64,000 nucleotides of DNA from NCBI RefSeq assembly GCF_008831285.2, contig NC_045143.1, positions 5,093,503 through 5,157,502 of the forward strand, given 5' to 3'. Below are positions 48,349 through 60,412 of the stretch, piece after piece (position 1 is the first letter of the stretch; each line of letters opens with the position of its first letter). Below the pieces are notes generated by a model. That model did not search any database, was not told where the DNA came from, and worked only from the letters and a program-made list of their open reading frames with translations. Both the position numbers and the translations under genes were made by a program. This stretch comes from Nymphaea colorata. Its lineage: Eukaryota; Streptophyta; Magnoliopsida; Nymphaeales; Nymphaeaceae.

Positions 48349-49076
48349 TTGGTTTAAATTGTTTATGCTGAGCGTCTCGAGATCCTCTCCCATGAGATGC
48401 CTTATGCTTGCGTGCAGCATTTCCCTCTCATTCTTCAAACTAGCCATCTCTCTTGTCATCTGTTTTACGAAATACCAAATGCATTACTTTTACCATAGAG
48501 ATGAAGTTAAAGGCCAATTAGAAGGCGAGGAGGACAACCTGATCCTCATGCACTCGATACAATTGTTCATCAGCCCATAAATCTCCCGTGTATGTGTCTA
48601 GCAAGGAACGGGAAGATGATGCACCTCCCCCTCGCTGATCAATCGGCAATCCTCCCGTGTATCTGTCAATAATTTGCTTCATGCTACAAGTTGCATGAAA
48701 TTAGTTCAACAACTAAAACCATCATAAAGGATGACTGTAGACTTCATGGATTTACGAAAAGCGGGTGATCTGGTTTACTAGCTTTTACATTTTCTTTTAA
48801 TTAAATTTCATCATCTTCATGGGTTCGCCGGAAAAGGTGTTCGGGGAAAGCATGAACGAGAAAAAAAAGATTAAAAAGAAAGAGAAACCTTGTGCTCGGG
48901 CTGCAATACTCGAACATCTTCCCTCTGCTTGAGAAGACGACAATGCCGAGCTTTACGTCGCAGAGTATGGCGAGCTCCTGTGCCTTCTTCATCAGGCCTC
49001 TTCTTCTCTTGCAGAAGGTCACGTCGCGGTGCTTGGGGTGCTCGATCCTCTTGATGTCAATCTTCCTGCGCCCCAT
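47939..49076 (-). CDS. B-sister-like MIKC MADS-box gene, unusual exon structure
   Basis: This is a plant MADS-box transcription factor. B-sister members control ovule integument and seed-coat development. Minus-strand exons are 49076-48889 (188 nt; [20 protein letters not shown] through [11 protein letters not shown]), 48683-48539 (145 nt; MKQIIDRY and LWADEQLYR), 48459-48298 (162 nt; K-box with [15 protein letters not shown] and [16 protein letters not shown]) and 48139-47939 (201 nt; C-terminus ending NTYHFWM). These join in phase to 231 aa. [15 protein letters not shown] and the K-box favour B-sister. SPFEF may be a decayed PI motif. Exon 2 is about twice the usual length, exon 3 equals the usual 62+100 nt exons fused, and the usual 42-nt K-box exons were not found. 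The donor after exon 3 is a weak GTCTCT. It may be a recently damaged gene. Confidence 0.7.
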
Positions 49077-50944
49077 ATTAATTTGCTCTCTTTCTTCTCT
49101 GCTACTGCTGCCTCCAGCTTGCTTCTTCGTCTGGCACGACCGAAGGATACGGACGTACCAAGAGCAAGGTTCTACTCTCTATATATATATGCATCTCTCC
49201 TCTTCTTGCTACTCGACCGCCCACGGGATTTCTCGAAATCCTAACTTCGCCATTAAGTTTACTCGCAGGGCCGGTATTTGTTATGAACATTAATAGCCAG
49301 AGAGGGAGAAGGCGCATGAGAAGATGCGTCTGTTGCATGTGATGGGGTTATTCACCATATTCGTGTCTTTAAATTGATTTTTTTTCATTTTGTCTTGCAA
49401 AACGTGCTCTGTTTCATATCTTTTTAAAGGGGTTTCGCCATTTCATTCCCGGCACACCGACATTGTGGGCTCCAAGAAACTACCTGACTGATCATAAGCC
49501 ATGATAAGCCGACATCGTATATGGCGAATATAACCAGCTTCGGGCATTCATACCAATCTTGTGTGTTCGTTTTAAACTGTCAAATTCCTTCTTTCTGTTT
49601 CTCTGTATTGGCTGAAGGGCTATTTGTTTCTCTGCATTGACCGAAGAGCTTAACATGGCTGGTTGAGTTGATTGTGTTAATGTGCTGTCGTCAGTTCAAT
49701 TCTTAGTTCAATTCTTATATTAAGCCTATGAAGCCAAGTTGGTGCTTTCTCTTCCCTCTCAGAATTAAAACACCTTATATACACTTATTTTGCATGGCAA
49801 AATTCATACAAGAGGGAGAGAGAGCTAATTGGGGCCGCCGATGTTGAGGATAGGGAATGTTCTGAAGGCATTCATTCATGCAAAGGGGAGTGAGCCCATG
49901 CGGAAACCAGAGAAAGAAAGGTGTCAGTAGTCCAGTACTAGCTTTTGGGGGGTTGAAGAAGAGCTGTGGAAGAAGCTTCTTGTTATTGCCAGAGAAGGAA
50001 ATGTGAGTCCGTCGTCGGTTAGTGAATGAAGCCCGGCGGCCGGTGCACGTCCCTTTCGCACACCACATGCGTTGCCATCTTCTTCCACTTCCTCTTTCCT
50101 TCCCTGTGAAGAAACTTTGAGAGCACAGTGGCATGAGGCTTTAAGCTCGCTAGAAATGGTATGAAAACGTAACCAAGCTTTTCCACAATTAATCAAACGC
50201 CTGAATAAGTAAGTTCTTCATTTAATAAAACCTTATCATTTTTCAAGTTTTGCACCTCATTGCGAGTCATGTCATGCAAACTGAATCTGAAAAACAAAAC
50301 AACATACATTTTAAAAAAATCTCCACAAAATTGTGCAACATTTGGTCAATTCGCAGTCCTGAATGAACCAAAAACATTTCAAAATTATTATTTTTTTAAA
50401 TAACTAAGAACGTAAAATCTTAAACTATTTAAAAAAAATAATTGAAAGCTGACACATGGCACCACCAATAAAGCATTGAATCAGACCGGTTTGTCACTGA
50501 TTCGGTTCGAATCAGCTGATTCTGACAACATTGTATGGTGTTACACCTGATTTGAATTCAAATCAAAAGAAATCTTAAAATTGAGGGACATAAGGGTTCA
50601 TTCTTTTTGCATCTACATAATTATTTTATCGGTCAATTAAAGAAGGCCAAGAGGCCGTCCAAGTATAATATTATAAATATAAAAGGCCTGCTAGAGATGA
50701 AAACATTGATGGCAAGTGGATGAGATATATGGGGTTGATGTGGGCCACTGCCCACACCAACCCATCAAGATTTTTATTATAAAAATTCAAAATTACATTC
50801 TAATGACCTAAAAATGATGTAATGCGCCCACATTTAACCTTGGGCTGGTAGATTGAGTGTTCCTCAGCCAAAAATTTCAAGTTCCCTCAATCAGGTCGTG
50901 TATAAGCCAATATTTTATTTGAGTAGTTAGAGGGACCACTAATT

Positions 50945-50994
<50 letters not shown>

Positions 50995-52525
50995 GACTGG
51001 TGTGGACAACTCAGCCGCTGGCTAGATTGATATTCAGATTGTTGTTCCAGTACAGGTCAAAGAAGAGGTGCTGAAAGTCTGGATCCGTTAACATATTTTA
51101 AGGTCAATTGTTTCTGATTAAATGAAGAAGGTGCATGTGGTCACGTCGGCCGCGGGCTGCGGCCAACTGGGCCCGACAATAATTGTTGGATTTTATATAA
51201 TCTTATATCAATGTTCGGATCCTTTTAAGACTTCATTTTTTTCTAGTTAGTTTTGGAATCATGGTGAGGAAGTCGCTTAGGTGTGACAGGTTGGTTTACG
51301 ATGACTTCTCATTTTCTTTCTAGCGTTTCAGCTATATAATATGGGGAGGTTAATATATTTGATTTGGATGTTATATTCGATTGAACTGTATAAAAAAGTT
51401 GGATATAAAAAAAAAAGATTTCGAATTAAGAATTTAGTTTGGAAATAAGAAATGACATTTGATCAGACCCAGAATTAAATTCTAGCTTAAGTAAATATCG
51501 ATTGAATTTGGAATCATATTCAGATAAAATATAGTTGTAAATAAATATAATATACTCAATGTGGTAGGTTTAGATTCAATTTAAAAATTGGCTTCAGATT
51601 AGGTTGTTCAGATTACGAATTTGGATTTTGGATTCAGATGTGATGTATATTTTTTTCATCAAAATTTAAATCCAAATATATAGATATCCTAAAAATTAGA
51701 TATGATAAAACATATATTCGTCTAAAATCAGATTCATTGACATTATTAAGAATGTAAAGAAAACGACGAGCGTAAGTCCCTCTTTTCCCTTTGCCCCAAG
51801 AGTCGAATAATCTCAGTTACCAGAAAATTTTATTACCGAAAGCTTGTTTTTCTGAACCATTCAAAGCGTCGTGGTAGGCAAAGGTGGACTGCAGGAACGC
51901 AGAATTTGAAAAAATAGGGTCAAAGGCGGCCGGCACGAAAGCAGCCATTGTGTGCGTTGTCTGATGTCTGAACGTGGAGCGAACTTTCTTCCTGTCTGGA
52001 TTTCACTTTTCAAATTCTTCTGTGCCTCTTGGTTGTGCCAGAAGTGTGGTATGAATGCCGCTTTCTATGGTAAAAGTGCTTGTTTCAGTGAAAGGATCCA
52101 AAGGAAGGATCCTGTAAATTGTGGAGCACGGAACCACCAGCCAGATAGAGTTATTTCCTCGGGTGGTTGTTTTTTGCGTAGGTTTTTCCCTTGGTGGTGC
52201 CATCTCCGGCAGGTGTCCGCTATCTTTGAGTTAAAAGTCCTGCCCTTCAGTGAAAGCTGGTCCCTTGCGAAGCTCAGAGTTCATTTCATGGAGTTACGGC
52301 CAGGATGGCTATAATGCTATAATTGGTTTCTAATATGATTCTTGAGTTTGTGTAGATAGATCAAGGTGGACATCTTGTGCACTGAGAACTGCTCGTCTTC
52401 TAAGTTGGATCTTGTGGGTTCTGTCATGTCTGCCTGTTCACTCTAAAGAGATGCGCATTTGGGCTGTCCATTTGTTGGGTGTTCTGTGAGTTTCTGAGGG
52501 AGACGTATTGTTGGTGGAAGGGGAA
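49077..52525. other. Spacer between the MADS gene and GINT1
   Basis: The first few hundred bases should hold the MADS promoter, with a TATA-like ATATATATAT at about 49180-49190. A long (TA)n lies at about 50949-50988, and old AT-rich repeat sequence at about 51300-51750. Open stretches at 49775-50196 (minus) and 51952-52314 (plus) match nothing I know. The sequence just upstream of 52526 is the likely GINT1 5' UTR. Confidence 0.5.
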
Positions 52526-55500
52526 ATGGGGGAGAAGGGCGTGAAGAGCTCGAATTCAATGGGTTTAGGGTGTTGTGGGTGGAGGTGGGCGTGCTCGAGT
52601 GGGAGTTCCTTCTCCTCCTCGAATTCTGTAATTCTTCTGGGATTCCTTCTGGTGCTTGCCACCTTCGGTTCTCTGTTTGCTTGGTTGACAATCTCCCCCT
52701 TTGGGAGGCCTGGTACAGGGTTAGTCGGTTGTCGTGAAGACGGCGAAGGATCATGGTCGATTGGAGTTTTTTACGGGAAGTCCCCATTCTCTCTTCGGCC
52801 GATTGAAATGGTATATACAAATCCTCTTCTTTCTTGTGAGGGCATCTGGTTGGTCCTTAGTCCGTTTCTTTTGATGGCGGTGCAGGAAACTCTAGAGGCC
52901 AATATGAGCTCCGCATGGCCGGTTGCGAATCCGGTGTTTACTTGTGCTTCTGTGGCAGACTATAGATACCCGAGCAACTTTGTAGCAGACCCTTTCCTTT
53001 TTATTGAGGTTAGTTTTCCTGATCATGATTGTTAATTTGCAGATAATGAATTGTTTCTTGTATTAGTTGATGGATTTTTGTAAGCAATTTGATGTTAACA
53101 TTAGAAAATGATAATTTGCTAGTAATAGCAACTCTGCAAAGACAATAGCTTTCTGCTCTTCCTTGTAGCAGAATTTCATGATTTCGAAATTATTACATGG
53201 ATCGTTAAGGTGACAATCAGTTGCAGAGGGCCATGCGAAGAGTTTCTAGTCATCAGAATCCATTTAATGACATGGTAAACCATGATGTGGGGGTCCCATT
53301 ACAATTGGGTTTGTCCAGATTGTCAACTTTGGCATATATAATCATTTATATATGGAAGAGAAACAGGACAGTGGCGTGTGATCTTGCTGGATAGATGGGT
53401 CGTGTTCGACTCAGACATTACTACATCCAATGAAAGTTTCGTTCTGCAAAGATGCAGGTAATTAAAAATCAGATTGTTCATCATTAAATTGGGTAAGGGT
53501 GCCATCAGGTTAGTGGTCACATGTAGGATCAGAGTGGTTATAGATTTTCCTTTTCATTTGGAGAAGAGATTTAAGGTTCATGGCTGAAGATTACTACAGG
53601 TTTAATACCTGTATTTTGTACCTTTACCATAAATCTGACGTCATGAAAAAAGCTTACCTACTGAATAAAAGAGAGCTCCAAAGGAGTTTTACATCATAGG
53701 CACCAAAGCAGGGCCATGGCCAGCATAGGACTCTTCATTCTGTATTTGCAACGTCCAAATGGATGGTGGCTTCTTATTCAAGTAATTTAAAAATAACTAT
53801 GGTTTGAAGGGAACTTACCCATTTCTGCTTGACCACAACCAACAGTGGAGTCATGCTCAGAGCAGTGTGTTTTACATTTTCCCCATAGTACTTGATCAAA
53901 ATTTTGGTAATTTTGTATCTGAGTAAGTCCGTAAATTTTATAATGATACCTGCACATGTTTAATTGAAAGAGAAAAACAAACTGCATCTCACATTTTCAA
54001 CTTGTGGTAATCTAGGCGTTGTACTATGGAGTATTTCATTCTAATGTTTAAAGACATGGATATGCAATTGGATCCATGTTATTGCACCCATCAGCGAAGT
54101 AGCTTTGTAGGATGAGAAGTGCTTTAATTAGAACTTCTCGAAGACATGGTTCCCATGTAAAGCTCGTAAATTTACTTCTAGTAGGACAGATAGGTAAAAG
54201 AATTTGTTATGAAATTGCCCACGGAAAGAGTATATATGCTTGACATGTTCCTGTTTTGATGAATGACTGTTGCATTTGATCCTTGACAGGTCCTTTTTCT
54301 TGCCACAGTTCTCTATTATGTAAAAGCTGATTCTTTTTGTTAAATGTATTTTCTCTGTGCAGCACTCTCCTACTCAAAGAGGATATAAACTTTATATGTT
54401 TTTTGAAACAAAGAATTCTCTTACGATGCAAGGAGATATTGGCGTTGCCCTTAGTGTTGACAAAGGTGCAACATGGAAGTATTTGGGAATTGCCTTAGAT
54501 GAAGAATGGCACCTTTCTTATCCATATGTATTCGATTATCAGGGCCAAGTAAGTTGTCAGCCATTTACTAAACCAAATTTTTCTTGTTGGTAAGATTTTT
54601 TGGTGCCTACTATGTGTTCAGGAAACGCTTGTATATGAAACTAAAATGACCAGTCATGGTCAAAGATATACGTACTCTTTTAACAATTATCAACTATATT
54701 AAAGATACTACTTATTTTCTTTTTCAACAGTTTAAGTACTTTTTTCTTTCTTAATCTTTATTCAGCAAAAAAAAATTGTTACGTACGTACTTGCCTTTCC
54801 TATTTCTCCAAATTTTTATATTTCTAATTTTTTACCAAAACCATATATGATCGAGATCTTGTCCTTATGAGATGTTGGCAGCAAGACACTTAACATGATA
54901 CGGTCTTCTCACTGTGGTTTGGAGCTGGGAACATCTATAACAACCCGACACACTCCTAAGCTCAGGCCCCTGCGGTTTGGAGCTGGGAACATCTATAACA
55001 ACTTGACCCACTCCTAAGCTCGTGCCCCTCGTTCGGCGGATTCCAATCCACCCCCTAACAGTTTCGGCTCCAGCCTAAAAAAAAGTTAGGAACCAGGACA
55101 ATCATCTCATTAATGAGCCCCATTTATAAGTCATTGAAGATTCCTCACAATCTTCAATACGAGACTAAACTTTTAGGGTGTTACAATCCACCCTCCTTAA
55201 GGAACACGCGTCTGCGCTTGTGGGACCTTAGGTCCGAGTGTTGAAACTGCTCTGATACCACTATAACAACCCAACCCACTCCTGAGCTCGGGTCCCTGGT
55301 TCGGCGGATCTCAACCCGCCCATAACAGTTTCGGCTCCAGCCTCAAAAAGGTTAAGAACCAGGACAATCATCTCCTTAATGTCCTCCCTTTATAAATCAT
55401 TGAAGATTCCTCACAATCTTCAATATGAGACTAAACTTTTGGGGTGTTACAATAACAGCTAAATCTGATTTATCTTTACTGAAAAAGTTCACATCTTGAT

Positions 55501-57196
55501 TTTTTTTTTTGTCATGCAGATATACCTGATGCCTGAAGGTAATAGAAAGGGAGATCTTCGGCTTTATCGTGCATTGGAGTTTCCTCTTCAATGGACTTTG
55601 GAGAAGGTGCTTATAAAGAAACCTCTAATTGATGCCACAATGATCCAGTATGAAGGGTATTACTGGATTTTTGGTTCTGATTTCACACGTCATGGTACAG
55701 AGAAGAATGCAGAGCTTGAAATTTGGTACAGCAGGTCACCACTTGGTCCCTGGAAACAGCATAAGCAAAACCCAGTTCACTCTAGGGACAAAAGTTTGGG
55801 TGCTCGAAATGCTGGAAGACCTTTCATATATGAAGGTTCCTTGTATCGAAGTGGACAGGACTGTGGTGAAACCTATGGCCGAAGAGTTCGTCTGTATAAA
55901 GTGGAAATTCTCAGCACAGAAAATTACAGAGAAGTAGAAGTGCCATTAGGGATTGAGGAGTCAAAAAAAGGCCGTAATGCATGGAATGGTATTAGGTACC
56001 ATCACTTGGATGCTCAACAGCTTCCATCTGGTGACTGGATTGCATTAATGGATGGTGATCGTGTCCCTTCTGGTGATTCAAGCAGGAGGCTGTTCATTGC
56101 CTTTACAGGACTGACTTTTGTTGTTCTTCTCATAATAGCCGTTGGATTTTCGGTGGGATGTGTAATGTGCATGCTTCCAACAAGCTGGGGTTTAGGTTCT
56201 AACAGGAGAAATGATACTATATGTGTTTGGGTTCAGCCACAATTTAGCTTGAAGCTGCGAAAATGTTTTATATTGTTTAACAGAACCAGTTCATCTCTTC
56301 AGGGTCAATTAAGGCTAAACACATGCTTGGGCAAATCCATTCTGTGTGTACTTTCCACTATAGGGGTAGTAGCAGTGTGTGTGGTTGTTTCGTTTCTCTT
56401 TGGAGGAAATGGTGCTGAAGAGGCATACCCCTTTAAAGGGGAGTACTCACAGTTCACAATGCTGACAATGACATATGAAGCTCGTCTGTGGAATCTGAAG
56501 CTCTATGTAAAGCATTATTCACGATGTGCTTCTGTTAGAGAAATTGTAGTAATTTGGAACAAAGGTAATCCTCCAGATGAAAGGGAATTTGACTCTGCAG
56601 TTCCAGTTCGTATTCGTGTGGAGAGACTCAATTCTTTGAACAACCGCTTTAAAGTTGATCCTCTCATAAAAACTAGGGCAGTTCTTGAACTTGATGATGA
56701 TATAATGATGACATGTAATGACTTGGAAAGAGGGTTCAAGGTTTGGCGAGAACACCCTGAGAGACTTGTAGGTTTCTATCCTCGACTTGTTAATGGGAAG
56801 CCCTTGCAGTACAGAAATGAGAGGTATGCTCGAAAGATGAATGGTTACAACATGATATTAACTGGAGCTGCCTTCATGGATGGTGAAATTGCATTTAAGA
56901 GGTATTGGAGTGAAATGGCAAAAGAAGGAAGGGCCATGGTTGATAAGTTCTTCAACTGTGAAGACGTCTTGATGAATTTTATTTATGCTAACTTGAGTAC
57001 TGCAAGAACTGTTGAGTATGTTCATCCTGCTTGGGCAATAGATACTTCAAAGTTTTCAAGTTCTGCCATTAGTCGGGACACAGGAGCACATTACAAGAAA
57101 AGGACCAACTGCTTGCTCAAATTCACTGATCTGTATGGTCCTCTCCCAGCCAAGGAATGGGAATTTGGTATGCGTCTGGATGGTTGGGATGCATAG
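52526..57196 (+). CDS. GINT1: Glucosamine inositolphosphorylceramide transferase (GINT1), GT64 family, 4 exons
   Basis: This Golgi glycosyltransferase adds N-acetylglucosamine-type residues to glycosyl inositolphosphorylceramides, the main plant sphingolipids. Exons are 52526-52810, 52886-53008, 54363-54548 and 55520-57196, joined in phase to 756 aa, close to the Arabidopsis protein. A membrane segment lies at about 34-54 (SVILLGFLLVLATFGSLFAW). A beta-propeller-like domain follows (NFVADPFLF, FFETKNSLTMQGDIG, GQDCGETYGRRVRL, SWNG/AWNG-type motif). Two more hydrophobic segments occur around 56090-56180 and 56335-56400. The C-terminal exostosin-type GT64 domain has FTMLTMTYEARLWNLK, LELDDDIMM (DxD metal site, about 590-592), GYNMILTGAAFMD and NCEDVLMNF. 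The ATG at 52526 is the first in frame. The first intron is 75 nt, in frame and stop-free. Introns 2 and 3 host a MADS fragment and a TRIM. The call is firm. Confidence 0.95.
53100..53500 (-). pseudogene. Diverged MADS 3'-end fragment inside GINT1 intron 2
   Basis: On the minus strand the region parallels the end of the MADS gene and its flank at 47700-47960: TTGGATGTAGTAATGTCTGAG against TTTTGGATGTAGTGTCTCAG around the stop codon, then GCAGAATTTCATGA and AAGGTGAC-type words in the same order. It is antisense to GINT1 and clearly older than the 44-kb/48-kb pair. No open MADS coding remains. Confidence 0.65.
54994..55451 (-). mobile_element. TRIM retrotransposon in GINT1 intron 3
   Basis: In minus orientation, the 5' LTR is 55451-55262 (190 bp, TGTAACACCCC to GTTATA). 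A 76-bp interior starts with the primer-binding site TGGTATCAGAGCA (55260-55248), complementary to initiator Met-tRNA, and ends in the purine tract AAGGAGGGTGGA. The 3' LTR is 55185-54994. There is no coding region, as is normal for terminal-repeat retrotransposons in miniature. The LTR length equals the solo LTR at 32039-32228. A 58-bp tandem duplication (54936-54993) repeats the outer LTR end with its flank, and no clear target duplication remains. Confidence 0.92.
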
Positions 57197-59879
57197 TCCA
57201 ACTTGATTCAAACCTGAGTTATTAGAACAATTCACATTAGCAAATGACAATATGTCCCAGGGATGTGGCTGAGTGCTGCGATCTGACATGATATACTGGG
57301 AAGTGATACTAAACTCAGTGTTAAGTGAATGAATCTCATTTCTCATTCTGCATCTATGGGACCAGTTAAATTTTGCATTCTGATATTTGATTTTGTGCTC
57401 GTGACATGGCTTTGAACTTTGAAGAACATTTCCTACAAACCACATGGAACATGTGAAGGTGATGACAGATCCGAGTTCATGATGCATTATTATGCTCTCC
57501 GTTATTGTGACCAGCTAGCTTCTGATGAATGTTGTAATGTCCTTTGATATGGAAGACTTGTTCATAGTGACATAAGCGCCAATGGAGACTTTTAACTCAT
57601 GTTCTAGCTAGATTGCAATTGCAAGAACGCAGGTGAGAGGTGTCCTGTTGGAAATCAAATGATGATGTTTTCATAATTCAACTACCTATTAAAGATGCAT
57701 TAATCACCTTTGATAGACTGTTCACTCTGAGAATGTGTAATCTTCTTGGACATCCAATTTTTCCACCTGTCTTGTCGGTCTGCAGAATATGATTGTACTG
57801 ATGTTTGCTGTATATTTTATTGCTGGTGGATCGTCTGTGCATGGACCATGATCTGCCTGAGTTTCAATTGTCTTGTCTCAAACTCCCTGAATTGGTCAAA
57901 TGACCTTGGACCAATCTTGTGATGATCTGGCGCTTGAATAACACAGAACTTGTATCGCTTATATGCTGGGTATTTCATCGAATGCATAGTTTATTGACCT
58001 TGAATTTGAAGCAGGTATCTGGAATACGATATGGGGCTTATATTGGTATGACGGTATTACATTATGCAAAATGCGATCATCCAATATTCGTAGTTTTTGC
58101 ATTTTATTTCTCGTCTCAGTTAAGAGGAGTCATGAAAGGAGCAGGTTTTAAATCACACTTAATACTTTTCAAGACCAGCTACAGCTGCGTTGCTCTGCAT
58201 GTGCCCTTCTTGTATACGACAAATGACCCACAGAAAGATGGAATCCTATAACAGAATAAGAGGTAGCTAGTGAAACTTTTGTGAAAGAGATAATTGACTG
58301 CATCAACTCGTTGGAGCTTCCGGTTTTTGGATGATGATTTGATTAACTAGTCGACTCGATAGAGTTGGGTTAGAGATTTGGCGTCCAAACCTATTAGGTT
58401 TAGAACGTTTGAGCCTAGGCTGATATGCCAAACACTTCTCTCACTTGGTCTCCAAGCCATATATGCTAGAGGACTCCAGGGTAACCCATCTCATCATATC
58501 TATCTTCTGAGCTTGACAAGATACTCTCTTCCTCTGTTTACAAGGTCAAGAACTAACAAGAAGTTCCTTTTATATAACAATTTACAAATAGAATGATGTA
58601 ATGTTGGATGACATGATATATATGACATGATAAATGCAGTCATAATTGGGCTCAAAATGGGCCTCATATCACTCATGCGGCGTGGTTAAATGTGAGGATC
58701 AGGAGAGAGGCATTGTTTACTGTGCTAACTTCAGGGCTGCCCTTGATGCCATTCATCTAGGGAGGAACTCGTCCTCTGAACAATTGCAGACGGCTTGTTC
58801 TGGAGCCACCATGTGACACCAAACGAGGATGGTATACAGGAGAAAAAGAAAATAACCATCCAAAGAATGGGTTTCCCATTTATGGTGACGTAGACACTCT
58901 TCATTTTCCACAGGGTCCACAGAGAGGGATAGAGAGAAGAGACTAGTCCAGAAGATGCCAAGAGACTTTTATTTCAGGAGGGGAGTTACTGAACGCTACG
59001 TGGGGCACGCCCTTCTAGTTGCACGAAAAATGTCCTCACTCTTCGCCCTCCTCCCTGTGAAGTACAGGCTTCCAAACACATGGGCTATCCCCCACCGTTT
59101 TTTTTCATGCTCTTCTGTATCGCCGTGATCTGCCATCTCTCGGATTGCAAACCAGTTGGCAGGCAGGTCCTCGTGTCCCTATCGGTGGCCGAAGGGCCCC
59201 GCCTACATTTCATACAGAGGGTGGGGTGTCATCCCAGTTACTGTTCTCTAGAGGTACAGTTTTCTGCTGCCTCCGGCCATCTGCCCGCACCCAGAATTAT
59301 AAGCGTTACTTGATAGAAAAAAGTGATCACCTCATTACCGTTCGGTGGATGAAAACATGGAAAGTTAAAATTTTGTGTCAAGGAAAGTGCTAACAAACAA
59401 GAACATGTACCGTTAAGCAATTGTAGGAGCCCCTTATGTTGATTGATCTTCTTTTGAAACAAATACAGCGAGGTAAAAAGAACCTAACCAAAACCGGATA
59501 AACAAAAATATTTGTTCTGTACTGCCACTTGCGGAAACAAATATATACAAAGATGTGGCCAAAAAAGAAGATGCAGCTAATTTAACAAGCCCTGATGACA
59601 TTTTTATCATGAAACTAATAGTGTAGAAATCATCAGACTGGGACTTTTGGGGATCCTTCCTTGGATCATGCACATCTATTTTTATCCAAAGAGAAGTGTG
59701 TCTATATATTGGTAAACGAGATTGAAAAATTTTATCGCATTGCGGTGTCCTTCCTAATCCTATAGCTAATTCCATGAAAAGCAGGACTGCGATATACATC
59801 GGCTTCAAGTAGTGTCCGAGGAAAAATATTAGTTAGCTGGTGTGACATCTTCCGATCTTTTGAGCCTATCCGATTTCTT
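57197..59879. other. GINT1 3' flank and spacer
   Basis: About the first 600 bases are probably the GINT1 3' UTR and terminator region. Beyond that I see only short open stretches (for example 57919-58251 and 59080-59313, plus strand) without recognisable protein features. Confidence 0.5.
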
Positions 59880-60412
59880 AGTGTAGATCTAGGAAATTCA
59901 CAGACAGAGTGTAAGCAGAGAGTTGAGGCGGTTCAGCTCCTGCGGCAATCTGCCGGACAGTTCGTTGTAGGGAGGTCAAGGCGGTGGAGTCTTCAGAGGC
60001 TGGAGATTCCGGCAGGAAAGTCGCCGGAGAACCGGTTGTAGGAGAGGTAGACGAGCTTCATGTTCCTACATAAGGTGAGGTCCGGGGGACCATGAGTGGG
60101 AAAGTCGAGTCTTGCGACTGACGACTCTGAGTTCATCCAACTTGGTCAGTGGCTGAACGGGACCAGAGAGGCTGACGGCCTGAGGCCCTGTAGAACAAGG
60201 CGGGCGACACTCCGGCTCTTGCAGGTGATCCCCAACCATTTGCCAGAGCAAGGGTCGCCGGCGTCCCATGACGTCAGGGAGTTCGAAGGGTCGATAAAAG
60301 CTCTAAATTCCCGGAGGACAGCGAGATCAGGAGAGGAGCATTTGGTGACTGTGTCCGAGAGAAAGAAAAGAGAGAGAAGAAGAGAGTGGTCGATGAAAGG
60401 CCCCTGCAACAC
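59880..60412 (-). pseudogene. LRR receptor-like kinase N-terminus, broken
   Basis: Minus-strand coding from ATG at 60412 gives a hydrophobic leader (LLLSLFFLSD). An LRR N-terminal cap follows, with SPDLAVLREFRAFIDPSN and LTSWDAGDPCSGKWLGITC. After VARLVLQGL the frame shifts to SLSGPVQPLTKLDELRV. It shifts again near 60080 to LTLCRNMKLVYLSYNRFSGD, and a stop interrupts before a last repeat (LDLPYNELSGRLPQEL). The family resembles LRR-III type receptor-like kinases. No transmembrane or kinase part follows. At least two frameshifts and one stop make it a truncated pseudogene. Confidence 0.85.

Noticed and set aside
49775-50196. Overlapping minus-strand open frames of 119 and 90 codons
   Set aside because: Neither resembles a known domain. 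The possibility of a short secreted peptide was considered, but no leader or peptide motif fits.
51952-52314. 120-codon plus-strand open frame upstream of GINT1
   Set aside because: It starts close to the GINT1 gene, but nothing in it resembles a GINT1 N-terminus. Likely 5' flank or 5' UTR.
52811-52885. Treating the whole 52526-53008 frame as one coding exon
   Set aside because: The extra 25 residues have no counterpart in the GINT1 family, and the segment has good GT-AG borders. It is treated as an intron.
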